Assembly: GCA_002163155.1 (NCBI GenBank)
Contig: MAAO01000004.1
Span: forward strand, 496,001 to 560,000
DNA: 64,000 nt
Direction of reading: 5' to 3'
From: Halobacteriovorax marinus
GTDB taxonomy: Bacteria > Bdellovibrionota > Bacteriovoracia > Bacteriovoracales > Bacteriovoracaceae
Shown here: piece after piece, positions 9,577 through 18,379 of the stretch
Numbering within the stretch: position 1 is the first letter of the stretch
Layout of the letters: every line of letters begins with the position of its first letter
Made by a program: the position numbers and the translations under genes
The notes under the pieces: generated by a model
Database searches by the model: none
What the model was told of the DNA's origin: nothing
What the model saw: the letters and a program-made list of their open reading frames with translations, nothing else

Positions 9577-10246
9577 GCTACTTCCAACGACAGGAATTGG
9601 CAGTCTCCCCTTCACTAATATCGATCAGGCAATTGAGTTTTCAATGAAATTTGATATCCCCTTTCTTCCAGAACTTCCGAAGTTAGATGGTGATTTCATT
9701 ACCTCATATACTTTAGGTTCTTCCTCATGCTTAGAAGAATTTAGAAATATTACAAAAGAACTTCCTAGAGTCAAATACCAAATACCTTCCCCTGAGTTCA
9801 CTCAGATAACTCCAATCTCGCAATCAAACTCTCTTCTCTTTATAGATGCTCCAACAATTAAAGATTACAGCATACTAGAAAACTTCATTGTTTCATCGAA
9901 GAATGAAATTGGAATACATTGTTGTGGAACTTTTGATCTAGAAAAAATTGTTAAACTAAATATTAAGTTTTTTTCTTTTGATGCCAGACTCATAGAAAAT
10001 CCAAATGATCTCATGGTAACACTATTACAAAATGGCGTTACCCCTGTCATTGGTATTGTTAGCACTCATAATAAAAAGGCACAACGACCTGAGAATCTGA
10101 GTTCTTGGGTTAAAGTGATCCGAGAATATTCTATGCACTGTTGGCTATCTCCCGCTTGTGGACTAGCAGAATTCAACAACGCAGAATGTGAAAGAACGTT
10201 GAGTCTTCTTCAGGAAATCAGAAATGAAATTCTATTAACTCAGTAA
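9566..10246 (+). CDS. Short MetE-like (core methionine synthase type) zinc protein
   Basis: Small protein of 226 residues related to the C-terminal half of cobalamin-independent methionine synthase (COG0620/UROD-like barrel). It opens with TTGIGSLPFTNIDQAIEF, a typical N-terminal strand and loop of such barrels. The zinc-type ligands are in place: His118-x-Cys120 (GIHCCG) and Cys198 in LSPACGL, like the HxC and PDCGL motifs of MetE. The acidic ligand of MetE (Glu665) is not clearly kept. It is much shorter than usual core-MetE proteins (about 310-350 residues). It sits behind metF-metH, so it may assist methyl transfer to homocysteine or bind a methylated corrinoid (inference). The 3' end overlaps the convergent lhgO by 29 bases. 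Confidence 0.7.
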   Translation: MKARLLPTTGIGSLPFTNIDQAIEFSMKFDIPFLPELPKLDGDFITSYTLGSSSCLEEFRNITKELPRVKYQIPSPEFTQITPISQSNSLLFIDAPTIKDYSILENFIVSSKNEIGIHCCGTFDLEKIVKLNIKFFSFDARLIENPNDLMVTLLQNGVTPVIGIVSTHNKKAQRPENLSSWVKVIREYSMHCWLSPACGLAEFNNAECERTLSLLQEIRNEILLTQ

Positions 10247-11306
10247 GATATTTTGCAATAGCTGGAGCACTAGTTAAACCAGGGGACTCAATTCCACATA
10301 GCTCGAAGTAATTCTTAAGACCATAGTCCTCTCCACTTTTAATCCAAAAATCATTATAGATTTTACCTCTAAGCTTTATCTTGGGCCTAATTCCACAAAA
10401 ATCTCTTTCTAGGTCACCCTTAGAAATAGACTTAAATATTTTAGATATTTCTGGATACATTTGATCAATGAGATTTTCTCTTTGTGAGTAATCTACTCCT
10501 TGGACATCTTCAGTATTTGGACCAAATCTAATGAGACCATCTTCTCCAAAACTAGTGTGAACGCCGAGACCCTTAAGACCAGGTAGCGGCACGGGATAAA
10601 TCAATGACTTATTATAGTACTTCTTTTTAAGTTTAAGGTAATTCCCTTTAACATAATGATTTTCTAAATCCGAGAGTCCTAGCATTTTTCTAATTTCAAT
10701 AGCACCAAGACCTGCGGCATTTACCAAGTGATCACAAGTCACACTTTCCAAATCAGTTTCGAGATGAAAAATATTATTCTTATATGTAATCTTTTTTATT
10801 TTTTGATTTTTTAAAAGATAAAAACTTTCAGATTGGAGTTTTATTTCAAGATCTTTTAAATAAAGAGGTATATTTAAAATAGACGTTTTTTTAGAAAAAA
10901 AAGCTTTCCTAACATTTAGAAACTGCTGAAGGGGTTTTAAATCTTCATTTTCACACCATGAAATTTCTTTAACTCCATTATCCTTGGCCCTATCGTAAAG
11001 ACGTTCTAACTCAATTATTTCTTCTTGATTGGTGGCCACAAGATATTTTCCGCAGTTATTCACAAACGGACCATTTTCACTATGCCAAAGATCATTTCCT
11101 TTTATGCAGAGTAGATGCTTTAAACTATTTTTCTCATAGTAGAGTCCTGCGTGTAAGACTCCACTGTTTCGATGCGTGGAATGTTCCCCAAGGTAGAGTT
11201 CTTTTTCAAAGAGAGCTATCTCTAACTTAGGATATTTTCTTTGAATTTCTTGGGCGATAGAGAGTCCAATGACTCCTCCGCCAATAATAACAAGAGGTAT
11301 ATGCAT
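10218..11306 (-). CDS. lhgO: L-2-hydroxyglutarate oxidase family FAD enzyme
   Basis: FAD-dependent oxidase of the DAO fold that converts L-2-hydroxyglutarate to 2-oxoglutarate, a metabolite-repair reaction feeding electrons to the membrane quinone pool. The N-terminus carries the dinucleotide motif VIIGGGVIGLSIAQEI, then STHRNSGVLHAGLYY, the family hallmark loop. The C-terminus has FCGIRPKI and YFELCGIESPGLTSAPA, also typical of LhgO. ATG 11306 is chosen because it gives the usual short N-terminus (MHIPLVIIGGG) and lies seven bases after the stop of the preceding gene; upstream in-frame starts at 11330 and 11378 would overlap that gene. No clear ribosome site is visible, which suggests translational coupling. 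Confidence 0.87.
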   Translation of the reverse strand: MHIPLVIIGGGVIGLSIAQEIQRKYPKLEIALFEKELYLGEHSTHRNSGVLHAGLYYEKNSLKHLLCIKGNDLWHSENGPFVNNCGKYLVATNQEEIIELERLYDRAKDNGVKEISWCENEDLKPLQQFLNVRKAFFSKKTSILNIPLYLKDLEIKLQSESFYLLKNQKIKKITYKNNIFHLETDLESVTCDHLVNAAGLGAIEIRKMLGLSDLENHYVKGNYLKLKKKYYNKSLIYPVPLPGLKGLGVHTSFGEDGLIRFGPNTEDVQGVDYSQRENLIDQMYPEISKIFKSISKGDLERDFCGIRPKIKLRGKIYNDFWIKSGEDYGLKNYFELCGIESPGLTSAPAIAKYLTELIEFHF

Positions 11307-11313
11307 TTTGTAA

Positions 11314-11802
11314 TTATATGCAACTAACATCCGATTCGACAAGGTCAGAATATTTAGAACATCCCCAATAAACAACACGAAGGTCCTTCGTCTTATTTTT
11401 AGATTTAATTCGACTGTGTTCTACTCTAATATTTTCGATAAAAGTTTCAACTTTCTTCAATTCAATTTTTAATAGTTTCTCTTCGTAACCTGTAAGATAA
11501 ACCTTTTTCAATTTTAATGAATCCTTTTCTCCAAGTAATTCAATTGAAGCATTCAAAATATCCTTAATTTCTTTTTTCTTATTTGATAATTTATTTATTT
11601 CAAAAATCCATGACTCTTTATTTTCCATATTCAAATTATATATACCTTTCGTATAGATAAGAATATTTCTCATTAAGAGTTCGGGGACAATACTATTAAT
11701 CACTTCTAATTCAATTCCTGTATCTTCAGCAATTTTATCAATTGTTTTTTCCCCAAAGGAAAGAGATTCTAATATCATTCTTTCAGTAAGTAATAATTCC
11801 AT
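11314..11802 (-). CDS. Unknown protein with a winged-helix-like N-terminus
   Basis: Protein of 162 residues that I do not recognise. The first 60 residues (TERMILESLSFGEKTIDKIA, then a second helix and a strand pair ending in GIYNL) look like a winged-helix DNA-binding fold of the type that reads 'short helix - turn - recognition helix - wing'. Residues 65-140 form a charged, lysine- and glutamate-rich helical region, possibly a coiled coil. The C-terminus ends in a short tail with two cysteines. It is the middle gene of a three-gene operon between a small DNA-binding-type protein and lhgO, so a regulatory role for lhgO is plausible but unproven. Confidence 0.65.
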   Translation of the reverse strand: MELLLTERMILESLSFGEKTIDKIAEDTGIELEVINSIVPELLMRNILIYTKGIYNLNMENKESWIFEINKLSNKKKEIKDILNASIELLGEKDSLKLKKVYLTGYEEKLLKIELKKVETFIENIRVEHSRIKSKNKTKDLRVVYWGCSKYSDLVESDVSCI

Positions 11803-11811
11803 CTATTTCTC

Positions 11812-12150
11812 CTAAGCTGCCATCTTTTGCGCCACTACATTGGCCTTAAACTGAGCAATACGAACTCTTCTTTTCATATAATTACTTATTTCAGATACTC
11901 CTCTTGGAGATAAAATTTTGTCACATTCTTTTGCAAGATTTTCAATTTCACTTCGGCTATCAAGTAGAGTTGAAATCCGGTGTTTTAGAGTTAAATACTC
12001 AGATAATTTCATTTCATGACCGTTCATTATTCGGAAAAGCCTAGTTTTCTGGATTCCACAATCATTGGCCATATCCCTAATGGTATTTCGGCTTAAAAGC
12101 CCCATGTAATCATCAATTATCTTGTTTTGAACTTCTTGGTAAACACTCAT
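11812..12150 (-). CDS. Small helix-turn-helix-like protein
   Basis: Protein of 112 residues. The segment NTIRDMANDCGIQKTRLFRI (about 21-40) reads like a helix-turn-helix, followed by a conserved-looking helix KLSEYLTLKHRIS. No enzyme motif or membrane segment. ATG 12150 is chosen because a strong AGGAG lies five bases before it; an in-frame TTG further upstream lacks this. First gene of the operon with 11314-11802 and lhgO. A similar domain layout occurs in small regulators and in proteins that bind phage or plasmid DNA; the actual target is unknown. Confidence 0.7.
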   Translation of the reverse strand: MSVYQEVQNKIIDDYMGLLSRNTIRDMANDCGIQKTRLFRIMNGHEMKLSEYLTLKHRISTLLDSRSEIENLAKECDKILSPRGVSEISNYMKRRVRIAQFKANVVAQKMAA

Positions 12151-12278
12151 ATTTTCTCCTCTCTGACGTTCCCTACTCAAGATAAAGCAAAGCCTGTGCC
12201 ATTATTTGAGTTTGCTAAAGTGTTGATTTTTCAATAACCTTAAAGAAGAAGTTCTCTTTTCGAAACAATGGATCCAGA

Positions 12279-13049
12279 ATGTTAAAAATAGCTAGTGCAA
12301 ATATTCGTTTTGATAACCCACATGATGCTCCAAATGACTGGGCCGGAAGAAGAGAAGTTTTGGCAAACTCTCTTAAAACATTTTCACCACATATTTTTGG
12401 AACTCAAGAAGGTAGACAACCTCAACTCAAAGACTTTGAATCACTATTACCAAATCATAAATTAATTGATCTCAATCGAACTTGGATAACTGAAAGAATG
12501 TATCCCTGTATTTTTGTTGATTCCAAAAAGATTGATGTAATAGATAGTGGTGATATCTGGTTAAGCGAAACTCCATTTGAAGCTGGTTCAAAATCTTTTG
12601 AATCTGCCTTTCCAAGACTATGTACTTGGATAAAAGGTGAAGTCATTGAAAGTGGTTTTAAGTTCTTCTATGTGAATGTTCATCTTGATCACGTCTTAAG
12701 TGAAACTAGGGCACAACAAATTCAAGTCCTAATAAATGAAACAAAGAAAATCAATACAGACAATCTTCCAATGGTTATGACTGGTGATTTTAACGAATCT
12801 CCTTTTGAAGAGGTTCGTGAAAAAATTTCAAATCAATTGCCAGAACTCTATGATCCATGGATGAAACTTGGAAAAATAGAAGAAACAAGTTTTCATAAGT
12901 TTGATGGGACGAATGATGAAGGAAGTAGAATCGACTGGATTTTAGTTGATTCTACTTTAAAAACTGAAAATATTTACCTAATGAAAGATCATGTTAAAGA
13001 AATTTATCCTTCTGACCACTTTCTTGTATTTGGTGAATTTACAATTTAG
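12279..13049 (+). CDS. Endonuclease/exonuclease/phosphatase (EEP) family protein
   Basis: Soluble metal-dependent phosphoesterase of 256 residues. EEP motifs occur in order: N-terminal ASANIRFDN, then GTQEG with the metal-binding Glu (about residue 44), VNVHLDHV, TGDFNESP (Asp/Asn catalytic pair, about 168-175), SRIDWILV (about 217) and the terminal YPSDHFLVFGEF with the Asp-His pair. No signal peptide. Family members cleave DNA, sugar phosphates, inositol phosphates or sphingomyelin; the short N-terminus and NDWAGRRE segment resemble the uncharacterised bacterial group often called endonuclease/exonuclease/phosphatase family metal-dependent hydrolases. The 3' end overlaps the convergent psd gene by 11 bases. 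Confidence 0.88.
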   Translation: MLKIASANIRFDNPHDAPNDWAGRREVLANSLKTFSPHIFGTQEGRQPQLKDFESLLPNHKLIDLNRTWITERMYPCIFVDSKKIDVIDSGDIWLSETPFEAGSKSFESAFPRLCTWIKGEVIESGFKFFYVNVHLDHVLSETRAQQIQVLINETKKINTDNLPMVMTGDFNESPFEEVREKISNQLPELYDPWMKLGKIEETSFHKFDGTNDEGSRIDWILVDSTLKTENIYLMKDHVKEIYPSDHFLVFGEFTI

Positions 13050-13938
13050 TAGCGACTTCACTACCAAGTTGAATATAAGTCTCCATTCCTTTTTCAGTGT
13101 ATTCCAAGATGTCTTTACTTGGACTCCACTTACCTTTCTCGCCAATAACAATGACAGTCGATCCACCAAAGAGAAAGTAACCTTTCTCTTGTCCTCGACT
13201 AAAAGTTGTTAAGTCAGTGCTTTGAACAATTTTTCCAACACAAATAGCACCAACTTCTACATAGGCAAGTTTTCCGAAATTTTCAGTCTCTAAAATTGTA
13301 ACTTCACGAACATTAGTGGAGAAAATATCTTGTTTTTCCTTTAGTGCTATTGGATTTACTGAATGATAGAGCCCGCCAACTTTATAGTTATCAATGACTT
13401 TTCCAGTATCCGGAAAATGAAAGCGATGATAATCAACAGGACAAAGCCTTGCTAAGAGTAGTGGTCCATCATGAAAGGTTTCTAACCATTTTTCATTTGC
13501 AAGTAGTTCTTTTGCATTTAGAAACTTTCCTTTTACCGGAACAGCTTTATCATCGGTAATACTAGCGTAACCAAAGTATCTAGCTTCACAAAAAGCAGGC
13601 ATCTTGGAAAAATCACTTTCGATTTCCCTTGCTCCCTCCTTAAACTCTCTTATAAAGAAAGAATTGAAACTAGAGTAAGGGTCTAAATCATTGTGTCCAA
13701 GTTCTGGAACAAACTCATCCATTTGTATTTCAAAATTCTTTATAAATTCTGGTATTTTATTTCTACTTATGGGTAAACTTTGAAGATAACCATAAATGAC
13801 GCTAATTGGAGCTTTAACGAGGGCAGAAGACAGAAATTTCCCAAAGAAATTCTTGTATAACCACTTTACGCCGGCATCTCCGTAGACTTTTTCCACTTCA
13901 ACTGCGTTTTTTCCTCTATTAAAGTACTGAATTTGCAA
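13039..13938 (-). CDS. psd: Phosphatidylserine decarboxylase proenzyme
   Basis: Makes phosphatidylethanolamine from phosphatidylserine at the inner membrane. The self-cleavage motif is present near the C-terminus as FGGST (about residue 260), where the backbone is cut between Gly and Ser to make the pyruvoyl group. VDYHRFHFPDTG (His motif) and GGLYHSVNPIAL are also diagnostic. The GGST form and about 300-residue length match the clostridial/chlamydial-like type II group rather than the E. coli LGST form. Start TTG 13938 is chosen because AGGAG lies seven bases upstream; an earlier in-frame TTG at 13959 would place that ribosome site inside the gene. Divergent from the HtrA gene. Confidence 0.93.
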   Translation of the reverse strand: MQIQYFNRGKNAVEVEKVYGDAGVKWLYKNFFGKFLSSALVKAPISVIYGYLQSLPISRNKIPEFIKNFEIQMDEFVPELGHNDLDPYSSFNSFFIREFKEGAREIESDFSKMPAFCEARYFGYASITDDKAVPVKGKFLNAKELLANEKWLETFHDGPLLLARLCPVDYHRFHFPDTGKVIDNYKVGGLYHSVNPIALKEKQDIFSTNVREVTILETENFGKLAYVEVGAICVGKIVQSTDLTTFSRGQEKGYFLFGGSTVIVIGEKGKWSPSKDILEYTEKGMETYIQLGSEVATKL

Positions 13939-14034
13939 GGTTTGTCTCCTAGTTAACAAAAATTTTACGCAAAGTTACCTTGCGGTTAGAATTGAAAATC
14001 ATTATATCTATATAAAGAAAGTCGAGCAACTAAC

Positions 14035-15105
14035 ATGGAGTATGAATTGATAAAACCTAAGACCATTATACTTATTCTCTTACTATCAATTTCAAGCCTA
14101 ACACTGGCCAATTCAAGAAATTTACTTGAAGACGAAAAGAACACAGTTTCTATATTTGAAAATACTGTGAAAAGTGTTGTTAACGTAACAAATATTAGAA
14201 AGGTTCGCGGAGGACTCTTTGATTACGATGCAACAGAAGTTCCGGTTGGAGCTGGTACTGGATTCGTGTGGGACAAGAATGGTCATATCATCACTAATTT
14301 TCATGTAATAGAAGGAGGAGACAGCTTCCTAGTTGGTTTTCATGGAGACAAGAAACAGTACAAGGCAAGGCTTGTTGGAAAAGTGAGCAATAAAGACGTA
14401 GCCGTCTTAAAACTTCTAGATATGCCGAAGTCACTTCACCCTATCAAAGTTGGAAAATCAAAGACTCTCAAAGTTGGTCAAAAAGCGATGGCGCTGGGGA
14501 ATCCATTTGGACTAGATCATACAATTACCAGTGGAATCATCTCTGCCCTGGGTAGAAAAATTATGGGCGTAGGAAATGTAAAAATCTACGGAATGATTCA
14601 AACTGATGCCTCAATTAACCCAGGTAATTCAGGAGGTCCCCTTCTTAACTCCTCTGGCCAATTGATTGGTATGAATACAGTCATCTTTAGTAAGTCGGGC
14701 TCAAGTGCTGGAATAGGTTTTGCTGTTCCGGTTGATACAATTACCCGTGTTGTTCCCGACCTTATAAAAAATGGAAAAGTGACAAGACCGGGACTTGGAA
14801 TAGGGCCAGCCAGTGAGTATCAAAAAGAGAAACTTGGAATAAATCGCGGTATCGTTGTTTTCTATGTTGATCCAAAAGGTGGTGCCGGAAAAGCAGGCCT
14901 ACAAGGTTTCACTAGAGACCAGTATGGTAGACATTACCTAGGAGATATTATTCTCTCTATCGATAAGAAAGAAGTGAATTCGATTGATGAGATTTACCAC
15001 GTACTTGATCAATATAAAGTCGGTGATGTTGTGAATGCAGATATTTTAAGAAAAGGAAAAAGAAGTAATATAAAAATTAAGCTGATTCCTATAAAAGACA
15101 ACTAG
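14035..15105 (+). CDS. HtrA/DegP-family serine protease with PDZ domain
   Basis: Periplasmic trypsin-fold protease for protein quality control. A signal peptide covers about residues 1-25. The catalytic triad is complete: His90 (TNFHVIEG), Asp121 (KDVAVLKL) and Ser199 (NPGNSGGPLL). One PDZ domain follows, about residues 255-350, with the ligand-loop region RPGLGIGP. DegS-like proteases also have one PDZ domain but keep a membrane anchor; here the hydrophobic N-terminus could be either a cleaved signal or an anchor. The gene is divergent from psd across a 96-base gap. Confidence 0.92.
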   Translation: MEYELIKPKTIILILLLSISSLTLANSRNLLEDEKNTVSIFENTVKSVVNVTNIRKVRGGLFDYDATEVPVGAGTGFVWDKNGHIITNFHVIEGGDSFLVGFHGDKKQYKARLVGKVSNKDVAVLKLLDMPKSLHPIKVGKSKTLKVGQKAMALGNPFGLDHTITSGIISALGRKIMGVGNVKIYGMIQTDASINPGNSGGPLLNSSGQLIGMNTVIFSKSGSSAGIGFAVPVDTITRVVPDLIKNGKVTRPGLGIGPASEYQKEKLGINRGIVVFYVDPKGGAGKAGLQGFTRDQYGRHYLGDIILSIDKKEVNSIDEIYHVLDQYKVGDVVNADILRKGKRSNIKIKLIPIKDN

Positions 15106-15125
15106 ATATATTCTATCTAATTGTT

Positions 15126-17261
15126 CTAATACGTACCTGGGTTAAATAAATACATTGTGTCCCACATTGTTGGACTAGTGTAGTAACCCGGTACATAAGC
15201 CTGTCCAGGATAGCCGTAGTTGTACATGAATGGGTTATAGCTAGGTTGAATCTGTTGAGAAGTTCCATATTTAGCTTCGAAGTATTTAGGTACCAAGGCC
15301 GTAAAATTATCAGTTACCTCTTGGGCAAACTCATGGTCAAAACCTCTCTTACTCTTTTTACCTCTTTTTGATCTTCCACCAAACTCATTAAAGTCTTCTT
15401 CATCGTCGTCGTCACTCTTATCAAAGTGAAAATCTCTATTGTAAGCAACACATTGAACAGATCTTACTACTGCATCGTTACTTTTCAGAACTACTTTTAT
15501 ATTTCCTTTTAACTTTTTACGATTAAGTGAGCAGAAGATTTTCACATCAGCAGCAGTTTGTTCAACCTTGGAACAGTTTGCTAATTTAGAAGTCACAGTT
15601 ATATCGAAGAATTTTTCTGCGAATTGTGATTGTCCAACAGATGAAAATTTTCCATTTGTGTCTATTTTCATGAGTTTAAAACTACAGAAACGATTTCCTT
15701 TTTCAATATCAAAGAAGAAATTATCTCCTGCAATGTATTTAGAAATGTTTATTTTCTTTTTATCTTTTTCTACACCATTTAATTTTAATACTACAAGGAG
15801 GTCATAGTTTTTTTCACCTCGTTTTGAAGTTAACTCTCCAGCAACGCTATTCAAGGTTGATTTTATTCCCTCTGGTTTAATGATCTCAAGAGATATTTTA
15901 AGTTCGCCAAAAACAGAAGATGGAATAACTAATCCACTATTTTTAACGCGAACAAGATTTATCTGATCAACAGAAGTTATTTCAACTTCACTGAGTTCTA
16001 ATGAGAGATTATCAAGGTTTACCTTTTGAAAAATTTGAGAGTTTGCCTCTAGTTCATCACTCTTCGCGGTAATATTATAAGGTTCAGTCCCTCTAATACA
16101 TTGGTAGTTCTTAGTTGAATTTGCGATTGGTTTACATTTTCCTGAATCAGTAGCTAACTCAGTACCAAAAGTTAAATTCTCAGGACTCTCGACCAACTTT
16201 CCTCCTTTATATAGCTCAACTACAACGTAGGAGTATAAAGGATTTTTATCTTTGTCTTTTCTAAGCTCTATATAGTTTTCCGGCGTGATATTAACTTCTA
16301 AAATATTAGTTTGTTTTTCATTAGGATAAACTTTTAGAGTAAAGTTTCGATTTGTTATTTCACATGAGATCATTTTACTCTCAACAAAAGAACAATCATC
16401 TACCCCTTCAAATATTGTAACTTCTCCTGAAGAGAGCATTATTCCTTCAAGGTGATCAGGGTCTATTTTTAAAACATTGAATTTCCTTTCAACTTCAGCT
16501 GTTAAATCATCAACTACAGGCGCAAGCTTATACTGTGCTTCATTAGAAAACTTTAAATCGATAGAGTCTGACAAATCTCCCCATGAGACTTGAAGATTAA
16601 GATTTTTTAATTCTTTTAGATCACAAGTGATTTCCATCTTTCCTACATCAAGAGCACAATTGCTACTTCCTGCATTTGGAACTATCTGTAAATTCGTACT
16701 CGAGCTTCCTTCTGGATAGAGAGATATTTTTACGGTTTTATTACTATCTGAAGTATTCTGCTCAATTTCATTCAAAGTAACACTAGAAATTTTTGAATAG
16801 ACCTCATTGAGCTGTGCTGCCAATATGGATACTTGCTCCCCAGATAATGAAGAAAACTTTCTTAAACATTGTTTTGAGCCCTCTAAGAATAACGAGGAAT
16901 CCATACATGGAAAGTTTGAATCGTCGGGGTAAAAGAAATTTCCACCAAGAGCAGTCCCCTTTCTCTTGTTTTTATCAAAGAACCTATTTACTAATTCTTT
17001 AAATATTCCCATTTGTTTTGGATCGACTATTTTTTTCAATTCTTGCATTTTCAAATTTAAGATCAACTTTAAACCATCTTCTGTGGCTTCAGACTGAAGA
17101 CCAATAGATTTAAAAATTTCTTTATTTGAATTTTGCTCCAGCTCTTCATCTAAGAAAGATTGAAACTGTTTGTTATACTGCTCCAGAATAGTAGTCTGGC
17201 ACTGAGAACCCAGCACATATTGAGACAGAAGAAATGAAATAACCAACAAGAAGACTCTCAT
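15126..17261 (-). CDS. Large unknown secreted protein
   Basis: I do not recognise this 711-residue protein. It has a clear signal peptide (about 1-18, ending near LGS-QCQ), many evenly spread cysteines that could pair in the periplasm, and long stretches predicted to be beta-rich with alternating polar and hydrophobic residues, as in repeated immunoglobulin-like modules. Around residue 615 is a very acidic patch (DKSDDDDEEDFNEF) followed by a basic one (RSKRGKKSKRG). The last 50 residues are rich in Tyr, Pro and Gly, ending FNPGTY. It is a single gene between htrA (convergent) and the peptide-importer operon. Cell-surface or adhesive role is a guess. Confidence 0.75.
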   Translation of the reverse strand: MRVFLLVISFLLSQYVLGSQCQTTILEQYNKQFQSFLDEELEQNSNKEIFKSIGLQSEATEDGLKLILNLKMQELKKIVDPKQMGIFKELVNRFFDKNKRKGTALGGNFFYPDDSNFPCMDSSLFLEGSKQCLRKFSSLSGEQVSILAAQLNEVYSKISSVTLNEIEQNTSDSNKTVKISLYPEGSSSTNLQIVPNAGSSNCALDVGKMEITCDLKELKNLNLQVSWGDLSDSIDLKFSNEAQYKLAPVVDDLTAEVERKFNVLKIDPDHLEGIMLSSGEVTIFEGVDDCSFVESKMISCEITNRNFTLKVYPNEKQTNILEVNITPENYIELRKDKDKNPLYSYVVVELYKGGKLVESPENLTFGTELATDSGKCKPIANSTKNYQCIRGTEPYNITAKSDELEANSQIFQKVNLDNLSLELSEVEITSVDQINLVRVKNSGLVIPSSVFGELKISLEIIKPEGIKSTLNSVAGELTSKRGEKNYDLLVVLKLNGVEKDKKKINISKYIAGDNFFFDIEKGNRFCSFKLMKIDTNGKFSSVGQSQFAEKFFDITVTSKLANCSKVEQTAADVKIFCSLNRKKLKGNIKVVLKSNDAVVRSVQCVAYNRDFHFDKSDDDDEEDFNEFGGRSKRGKKSKRGFDHEFAQEVTDNFTALVPKYFEAKYGTSQQIQPSYNPFMYNYGYPGQAYVPGYYTSPTMWDTMYLFNPGTY

Positions 17262-17310
17262 AGGTATCTATTCGGTTTTATTCGGCTTTTTATTTAGAGG
17301 AATCTTGACA

Positions 17311-17340
17311 AAAAAAGGCCCTTAAAAAAGGGCCTCTAAA
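17311..17340 (-). terminator. Intrinsic terminator of the Yej-like operon
   Basis: On the - strand the stem AGGCCC/GGGCCT with a T-rich loop is followed by seven Ts. It lies 14 bases after the stop codon of the last permease gene. Confidence 0.85.
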
Positions 17341-17353
17341 GTATTGAAATTTC

Positions 17354-18379
17354 TTATTTTTCAGCAAGTTTTGGATCCATTGCATCTCTTACACCGTCAC
17401 CTACAAGAATAAGTAGGAAGAGTGTAATTGATAGTGCAAGACCAGGGAACACTGCTAACCACCATGCGATGGTAAAGTTTCTTTGCGCTTGTGCCAATAA
17501 CTCTCCCCAAGAAGGAGTTGGAACAGGTAATCCGAAACCGAGATAATCAAGAGATGCTAGACCTAAAATCCCACCAGAGATGGCAAAAGGAGAAAAGGTA
17601 ATTAGCGGAGAGAGCGAATTTGGTAAAATATGTTTAAAAATAATTCGTCCATTTCCGGCGCCCATTCCTTGAGCCGCTTCAACAAATTCTTTCTTTCTAT
17701 TTTTTAGAAACTCTCCACGTACGTAGTACATAATCGCGATCCATCCAAAAACACATGAGATAACTATCAGCATGAAAAGACTTGGGTGGAAAATATCAAT
17801 CAAAATAATCAGAATAAAGAACTGAGGCATTGTGCTTAATACTTCTGCGATTCTCTGACCTACTAAATCGACAAGCCCTCCAAAGAATCCACAAACCCCA
17901 CCATAAATAACACCCATGATGAAAGTAAGCACCCAAACAGAAAGAGCGTAAGCAATACTGTATTTAAATCCATAGAGAATTCTTGTAAGAACATCACGTC
18001 CCCTATCATCAGTTCCCATTAGGTTTTCTGTACTTGGAGGAGATGGATAAGTATCAACGTTGTCATTACTTTCGCTTGGACTCCACTTGATCATTGTCCA
18101 AAGAACACTATCGCTTTCTTGCAATTTAAGAGTTCTATAATCCATTACAAGAGTTGATTCATCACCAAACTCTGTAGGATGGTAGAACTTAAAAGCAGGA
18201 AAATAGCTTTTTCCATTATAGCTTAAATAGAGAGGATCACTATTTGCAATATACGGAGATGTAATTGTTAAAAACAAACTAAAAAGAAAAATGATTAAAG
18301 CAATAGCAGCTGGCTTATTCCTTTTAAATCTTCTCCATCTTTTGAGTGTAATTTCATTTTCAATAAAACGTTCTATCAT
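17354..18379 (-). CDS. Peptide ABC transporter permease, YejE-like
   Basis: Inner-membrane permease of the OppC/YejE family, second permease of a peptide importer. N-terminal cytoplasmic residues (RWRRFKRNKPAAIALI) lead into a first membrane segment. Then comes the long periplasmic insert typical of YejE, with the PSPPSTENLMGTDDRGRDVL motif. Five more membrane segments carry the EAA-type loop EAAQGMGAGNGRIIFKHILP (about 240-259) that docks on the ATPase. The start overlaps the stop of the upstream YejB-like gene by four bases. No ATPase gene follows; the operon ends at a terminator. Confidence 0.9.
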   Translation of the reverse strand: MIERFIENEITLKRWRRFKRNKPAAIALIIFLFSLFLTITSPYIANSDPLYLSYNGKSYFPAFKFYHPTEFGDESTLVMDYRTLKLQESDSVLWTMIKWSPSESNDNVDTYPSPPSTENLMGTDDRGRDVLTRILYGFKYSIAYALSVWVLTFIMGVIYGGVCGFFGGLVDLVGQRIAEVLSTMPQFFILIILIDIFHPSLFMLIVISCVFGWIAIMYYVRGEFLKNRKKEFVEAAQGMGAGNGRIIFKHILPNSLSPLITFSPFAISGGILGLASLDYLGFGLPVPTPSWGELLAQAQRNFTIAWWLAVFPGLALSITLFLLILVGDGVRDAMDPKLAEK

